Shown here: positions 8,201-10,797 of the stretch, piece after piece | Layout of the letters: each line of letters starts with the position of its first letter | Position numbering within the stretch: the stretch's first letter is position 1 | The notes under the pieces: model-generated | The model's input: only the letters and a program-made list of their open reading frames with translations | Database searches by the model: none | What the model was told of the DNA's origin: nothing | Made by a program: the position numbers and the translations under genes | Source of the DNA: Chloroflexota bacterium | Lineage (GTDB): Bacteria > Chloroflexota > Ktedonobacteria > Ktedonobacterales > Ktedonobacteraceae | Assembly: GCA_005881495.1 (NCBI GenBank) | Contig: VBHI01000002.1 | Span: 1-10,797 of the forward strand | DNA length: 10,797 nucleotides | Direction of reading: 5' to 3'

Positions 8201-8740
8201 ATGTTTCTTAAACGATCTTTTGTGATCGCACTTGGCTTATTCATGGCAATGTTTATCGTGGCCTGCGGTGGCTATGGAACTACCGGGGGTGGCTCTTATG
8301 GCGGCGGCAGTACCAATCCACCCGCGCCAACGACTGGCGGAAGCAATTCCTCTGCCGTGATTCAAACGGCAACCGTCACCGTAAAAGGTCAGTCGGAGAC
8401 GGTGCTTACCAATACACAAGGATTGACCCTGTACTACTTCACCGCTGATTCAGCGACGCAGTCAGCCGTATCTGGCAATTTAGCTAAGATATGGCCTCCG
8501 CTGCTCTCCACGGGGTCAGGTGGACCCACCAGCTCGACTTCCCTCACTGGGAAACTGAGCGTACAAACGGATGTAAACGGTAACCAGATCGAGTATAACG
8601 GTCATCCGCTCTACACCTTCTCAGGGGACACGGCCCCTGGTCAGACCAATGGTGAGGGCATTACCGGCATGTGGTTCGTGGCCACACCCAATCTGGCTGT
8701 GCAAGGCGGCGGATCAACGAGTGGTGGTTACGGGTATTAG
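8201..8740 (+). CDS. Lipoprotein with PF03640-type secreted repeats
   Basis: 179-residue exported lipoprotein. A basic start (KR at 4-5), a hydrophobic core (7-20) and the lipobox IVAC place the lipidated cysteine at Cys22. A Gly/Ser/Thr/Pro-rich linker (23-52) follows. The globular part contains the two half-repeats of the family known as 'secreted repeat of unknown function' (COG4315/PF03640): TLYYFTADS leading to WPPLL (76-102), and QIEYNGHPLYTFSGD with GQTNGEG and MWFVATP (129-163). Many family members have a CxxxC pair just before WPP; here those positions are Val90 and Leu94, so no cysteine remains besides the lipidated one. The C-terminal tail (168-179) is Gly/Ser/Tyr-rich and echoes the N-terminal linker. 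AGGGAG lies about 9 nt before the ATG. The biochemical role of the family is unknown. The gene stands alone, divergent from the sigma/cydAB block. Confidence 0.88.
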   Translation: MFLKRSFVIALGLFMAMFIVACGGYGTTGGGSYGGGSTNPPAPTTGGSNSSAVIQTATVTVKGQSETVLTNTQGLTLYYFTADSATQSAVSGNLAKIWPPLLSTGSGGPTSSTSLTGKLSVQTDVNGNQIEYNGHPLYTFSGDTAPGQTNGEGITGMWFVATPNLAVQGGGSTSGGYGY

Positions 8741-8838
8741 AATTCCTCCTCGTGTGCTGGCTACTTGGGTGTGTTGCTAGCGATGTTGGGGCTCAGTTCA
8801 GCGGTTCTATGAAAGCCTTGACCAGCATGAAAGCTCTA

Positions 8839-8857
8839 TTGCACTGGACGAGTGCAA
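8839..8857. promoter_or_regulatory. 7-bp inverted repeat, possible operator
   Basis: TTGCACT-GGACG-AGTGCAA is a perfect dyad with 7-bp arms and a 5-nt centre, about 150 nt before the 222-residue membrane-protein gene. A TTGACC (8818-8823) lies just upstream but has no proper -10 partner. The dyad could bind a dimeric repressor or form a weak hairpin; function is unproven. Confidence 0.3.
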
Positions 8858-8935
8858 ACTACTTGTACCGAGCCTGCAACAGTGGGATCAACTCGATCAT
8901 ACAGAAAAGTAGCTACTGCCCAAAAGGAGGGAATT

Positions 8936-8987
8936 AAAAAGAATCTGGTTGGACTGGCATGGAATGATGCCAGTCCAACCAGATTCT
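8936..8987 (-). terminator. Perfect 21-bp inverted repeat; hairpin plus T-run on the minus strand
   Basis: The arms at 8940-8960 and 8967-8987 are perfect reverse complements (core TCTGGTTGGACTGGCAT) around a 6-nt loop, GGAATG. Read on the minus strand the stem is followed at once by TTTTTAATT, the layout of a Rho-independent terminator. No intact minus-strand gene lies immediately upstream of it on that strand; the nearest are the TetR remnant and DUF417 gene, beyond the plus-strand 222-residue gene. On the plus strand there is no T-run after the stem, but the 3' arm ends 4 nt before the GAGG ribosome site (8992-8995) of the gene at 9004, so in a plus-strand transcript it would sit beside that site. 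It could alternatively be a mobile palindromic repeat. The hairpin is certain; its role is not. Confidence 0.55.
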
Positions 8988-9003
8988 CTACGAGGTTGTC
9001 ACC

Positions 9004-9672
9004 ATGTTGTATGAAGAGCAAAACACCTTCAGGAGAACGCCAGGTCTTGTGACGTGGCTGTTCTGGGTAGTATTGACCACTTTTGGGGGAATAGTAGGTA
9101 CCTTCCTTCTCAGCTTCGTTTCCAACGCAAACCCATCGCTCAACGGGCTGCTTATCTGGTTCTACCTGGCTTCGCCCCTCTTCTTCGTCGCGCTCGGCCA
9201 GTGGTTGCTCCTACGCCGCTTCGTTGCGCAGGCGGGCCTGTGGCTGCTCACGAGCGTGCTGGGATTCCTCTTTGTGTACCCCTATCTTCTCACCTACAGC
9301 TTCTCTGCTTTGTTGACCAGTGGGAAGTCGCTGATTTTTGGCACCCAGGAATTCTGGAGCGTGAGTCTCTCGCTGGCGATCATGTCGCTCATCTTTGGGA
9401 GTCTCGTGGGTCTGATGCAGGGCATCCTGGTGATCAGGCGATTGGGGGCAGTCCCCAGGCGGCTGCTCTGGTGGGTCATCGGCAGCGCCATCGCCTGGGG
9501 AGTCGGGTATCCTCTGGGCGAACAGTTTCTGGCAAGTCTCTTGTGGCATGGGTCAACACAGTTCCCACAGGCCGCAACATGGCTGGTTGTAGGAACCACC
9601 TGGGGCATCATCGGTGCCATCACGGGTGCGGTACTTGTCTGGGTCGGACGCGCTCGTGTGAAGGTTCGGTGA
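9004..9672 (+). CDS. Six-TM membrane protein with internal duplication, function unknown
   Basis: 222-residue hydrophobic protein. Predicted helices lie at about 17-39, 48-70, 79-100, 120-145, 154-178 and 192-214. Two halves look duplicated: LGQWLLLRR (64-72) followed by LWLLTSVLGFLFVYP (79-93), and LMQGILVIRR (137-146) followed by LWWVIGSAIAWGVGYP (155-170). Each has Gln, a paired Arg at the membrane edge, Trp, Gly and a closing Tyr-Pro. The C-terminus TWGIIGAITGAVLVWVGR (199-216) is a Gly-patterned helix ending in Arg. Similar uncharacterised proteins with repeated 'QW-LR ... G' units are, to my recollection, common in Chloroflexota and cyanobacteria. No enzymatic residues are evident. The ribosome site is weak (GAGG, 8 nt before the ATG) and directly follows the long hairpin. 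The overlapping frame at 9054-9743 is a shadow: it is Arg/Pro/Gly-rich and has no membrane pattern. Confidence 0.75.
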   Translation: MLYEEQNTFRRTPGLVTWLFWVVLTTFGGIVGTFLLSFVSNANPSLNGLLIWFYLASPLFFVALGQWLLLRRFVAQAGLWLLTSVLGFLFVYPYLLTYSFSALLTSGKSLIFGTQEFWSVSLSLAIMSLIFGSLVGLMQGILVIRRLGAVPRRLLWWVIGSAIAWGVGYPLGEQFLASLLWHGSTQFPQAATWLVVGTTWGIIGAITGAVLVWVGRARVKVR

Positions 9673-9786
9673 TGAGAAGGGCAGGTCGATCTCCTTTGGA
9701 AGCGGCAGCGCAAAGATTATCTTCCGTGAAATGTGTAACATAGGTTTCCCTTCAATCCTTTTTTGGCAAAAACGTACCAGGGTCAA

Positions 9787-9845
9787 CGCATCGAAACCTG
9801 AAAAGCGGACACTTGGTTACAGTACACTTTTCAGGTTTCGATGCG
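9787..9845. repeat. 19-bp inverted repeat at the end of the TetR remnant
   Basis: The arm at 9787-9805 (CGCATCGAAACCTGAAAAG) is the exact reverse complement of 9827-9845, around a 21-nt centre; three further outer pairs follow after one mismatch, giving 22 of 23. There is no T-run on either side to make it an ordinary terminator. The right arm supplies the last codons and the centre supplies the stop of the TetR fragment, so the repeat marks where that gene was cut. It could be a scar of an insertion sequence or MITE (two ends abutting), but no transposase or target duplication is visible. Confidence 0.6.
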
Positions 9846-10018
9846 CTGATTCCTTTGTGATGAAGTTAGTTAACTTACTAATAACGGTACTAAAAAAAGG
9901 ATCGGCAATGAGCTCCCACTTCCCGAACATTGCATGTAGTTCCTGCGTATGTGCCTGAACGACGGCCTCCACTAAGGCTTCCTTCGTCCGGAAATGATAG
10001 TAGACATTGCCTAATGTA
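9817..10018 (-). pseudogene. TetR-family transcriptional regulator remnant
   Basis: On the minus strand an open stretch of 66 codons begins LTLGNVYYHFRTKEALVEAV, the unmistakable end of a TetR helix-turn-helix (recognition helix GNVYYHF followed by xTKEALVEAV). It continues QAHTQELHAMFGKWELIADP to KLTNFITKES and stops with TAA at 9819-9817. TetR proteins are about 190-200 residues; here the N-terminal part of the HTH domain is missing (an in-frame TAG lies at 10023-10021, preceded by KLAD) and most of the ligand domain is gone. There is no start codon or ribosome site. The fragment starts only 18 nt after the DUF417 stop, so the intact gene may once have regulated that neighbour. The C-terminal end coincides with the inverted repeat at 9787-9845. 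Confidence 0.8.
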
Positions 10019-10036
10019 AGCTAGTCGGCTAACTTA

Positions 10037-10582
10037 TCATGGCTGCGAATGAGTTTGCTCCTTCGGTACCGAACCATTCACCTGCTTGCTCTCGCTGTTC
10101 ACAGGGGAGAGCGTCTGCTCTTCTGAACGGCTAGCAAGCTGGGTGCGCTGAGCCCGTTTCGCTTCATGCCTGGCCGCATCCCTTGCCACCACCGTGATGG
10201 CAGCGGAAGCTAGCACTATGTCCTTCAACAGGAACTGTCCCGTCAGGTTGAGCACGGGGAAGCCTGTCACCCCTGGAGCAATCACGAAAATGGTCAGCGT
10301 CCCGGCAAACAGCACCAGGGTCAACAGACCGACATAGCGCACCCAAAGACCAGCGATAAGCAGTACGCCAGCAATGACTTCAAGGGCGCCGAGCACATAG
10401 ACGAACGCGCTGTAGGCCAGGAAAGGAAGTGACAGAGAGAGCAAGACAACGATCGATTGGGGATTTTGAAGATGCAGGGATCCAATCCAGAGCAGGACCA
10501 GGCCCAAGCTGATGCGCAAGAGCGGCCCCGCGAGCCGCTCGGCGAAACTGAACAACGTCTTGAAACTGAACAACGTCTTCAT
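10037..10582 (-). CDS. DUF417 (RclC/YkgB-like), DoxX-related membrane protein
   Basis: 181-residue protein. The N-terminal 135 residues form a small bundle of about four helices (roughly 20-36, 52-76, 82-102, 118-134). RISLGLVLLWIG (23-34), GALEVIAGVLL (65-75), FPVLNLTGQFLLKD (108-121) and VARDAAR (132-138) align with the pattern of E. coli RclC/YkgB, where FP..., the LKD motif and a closing AD/RDSAR are conserved. In E. coli, RclC belongs to the reactive-chlorine resistance operon; its biochemical role is unclear. The tail (139-181) is long, hydrophilic and Ser/Gln/Glu-rich, not typical of the family. The protein is shorter than RclC between TM1 and TM2. The start is fixed by an excellent AAGGAGG site 7-8 nt before the ATG. 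Residues 2-13 are a duplicated KTLFSF caused by an 18-bp tandem repeat. A TetR remnant lies immediately downstream. A plain DoxX-family assignment is the alternative. Confidence 0.8.
   Translation of the reverse strand: MKTLFSFKTLFSFAERLAGPLLRISLGLVLLWIGSLHLQNPQSIVVLLSLSLPFLAYSAFVYVLGALEVIAGVLLIAGLWVRYVGLLTLVLFAGTLTIFVIAPGVTGFPVLNLTGQFLLKDIVLASAAITVVARDAARHEAKRAQRTQLASRSEEQTLSPVNSESKQVNGSVPKEQTHSQP
10544..10579. repeat. Two tandem copies of an 18-bp unit in the DUF417 5' end
   Basis: GAAACTGAACAACGTCTT occurs at 10544-10561 and again at 10562-10579 without a mismatch. Being a multiple of three it keeps frame and duplicates KTLFSF at residues 2-7 and 8-13 of the DUF417 protein, directly after the initiator Met. 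The exact identity suggests a recent slippage or duplication event. Confidence 0.9.
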
Positions 10583-10797
10583 CAGAAGACCTCCTTTTTT
10601 GGGGTATCTGGAAGCTCCCTCGTGAGGAGTGAAAAAGCAGCTTATCAGCGGTAAACATGGAGAACAGGTACTGCTACGCAGTCCTCTCAGCGACAGAGCA
10701 AATATTCATCATGAATACCTGCATCTGCTTCATAAGTCGTTTCACATGCTACACGTTGCTGACCGTCCACTTCCTAAGGGAACCCCAGTAGTGTTTT
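10583..10797. other. Upstream region of the DUF417 gene, no gene seen
   Basis: 215 nt to the window edge. It holds the strong ribosome site of the DUF417 gene (AAAAAAGGAGG on the minus strand, ending at 10590) and the palindrome at 10703-10717. I could not identify a convincing -35/-10 pair, and no coding frame is supportable. Confidence 0.45.
10703..10717. promoter_or_regulatory. 15-bp palindrome, candidate operator
   Basis: TATTCAT-C-ATGAATA is a perfect 7-bp dyad about a single base, 121 nt before the DUF417 start codon. Its size and symmetry suit a homodimeric regulator, possibly the TetR protein whose remnant lies downstream of DUF417. No promoter elements could be placed around it, so the role is inferred only. 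Confidence 0.35.

Larger units (their letters stand above)
8741..9003. other. Intergenic region with two inverted repeats
   Basis: This 263-nt gap between two plus-strand genes has no convincing coding frame; a frame running across it merely reads through the palindrome. It contains a 7-bp dyad at 8839-8857 and the long inverted repeat at 8940-8987, with AAAAGGAGGG (8922-8931) just before it. That purine-rich site has no start codon at useful spacing. No T-tract terminator for the lipoprotein transcript is seen. Confidence 0.5.

Noticed and set aside
8818..8846. TTGACC as a -35 promoter box for the gene at 9004
   Set aside because: At 17 nt spacing the sequence is GCACTG, not a -10; the nearest TATTGC is only 13 nt away.
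8852..9052. 66-residue plus-strand frame reading through the 21-bp palindrome
   Set aside because: The peptide is simply the palindrome translated; it has no ribosome site and overlaps the start of the next gene.
9054..9743. 229-residue plus-strand frame overlapping the membrane-protein gene
   Set aside because: Its composition is Arg/Gly/Pro/His-rich without domain or membrane pattern, it has no ribosome site, and the other frame gives a clean 6-TM protein with internal repeats.

Overview
The window reads as a bacterial chromosomal segment of moderate GC content, with purine-rich Shine-Dalgarno sites, a cytochrome bd oxidase, a primary-like sigma factor and several multi-spanning membrane proteins. 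The mix (a PF03640-type lipoprotein, short-Q-loop CydA, many membrane proteins, decayed genes) would suit a Chloroflexota/Ktedonobacteria-like or other soil bacterium. That placement is an impression from protein style, not a proven assignment. No rRNA, tRNA, CRISPR array, intact transposase or phage gene was seen.

Left block (9-7752), all on the minus strand, in transcription order: an unrecognised 6-TM membrane protein (7752-7120), a sigma-70 family factor (7034-5928), cydA (5900-4545) and cydB (4548-3499, overlapping cydA by ATGA), a broken MFS drug-efflux gene (3418-2265) and an MMPL/RND-type transporter (2249-9). Gaps are 85, 27, -4, 80 and 15 nt, so much or all of the block could be one transcript. 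The 27-nt spacing of the sigma gene to cydAB is the most suggestive arrangement: a dedicated sigma factor travelling with a high-affinity, stress-type terminal oxidase. The MFS gene has lost roughly 30 codons between TM4 and TM5 and is out of frame, so the export function of the tail now rests on the MMPL protein.

Middle (7753-8200): a 448-nt non-coding stretch between divergent genes, with a candidate promoter for the leftward block and a small hairpin in the leader of the rightward gene.

Right block: a plus-strand lipoprotein with the PF03640 repeat (8201-8740), a 263-nt gap holding a small dyad and a perfect 21-bp inverted repeat, then a plus-strand 6-TM protein with an internal duplication (9004-9672). 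Beyond it on the minus strand lie a DUF417/RclC-like membrane protein (10582-10037) and, directly downstream, the remnant of a TetR-family regulator (about 10018-9817) whose end coincides with a 19-bp inverted repeat, which looks like a rearrangement or insertion scar. The last 215 nt carry only a 15-bp palindrome that could be an operator for the DUF417 gene.

The theme is envelope and respiratory stress (bd oxidase, efflux, RclC-like protein, lipoprotein). No clearly new multi-gene system is evident. The best leads are the sigma-cydAB linkage and the two long inverted repeats.
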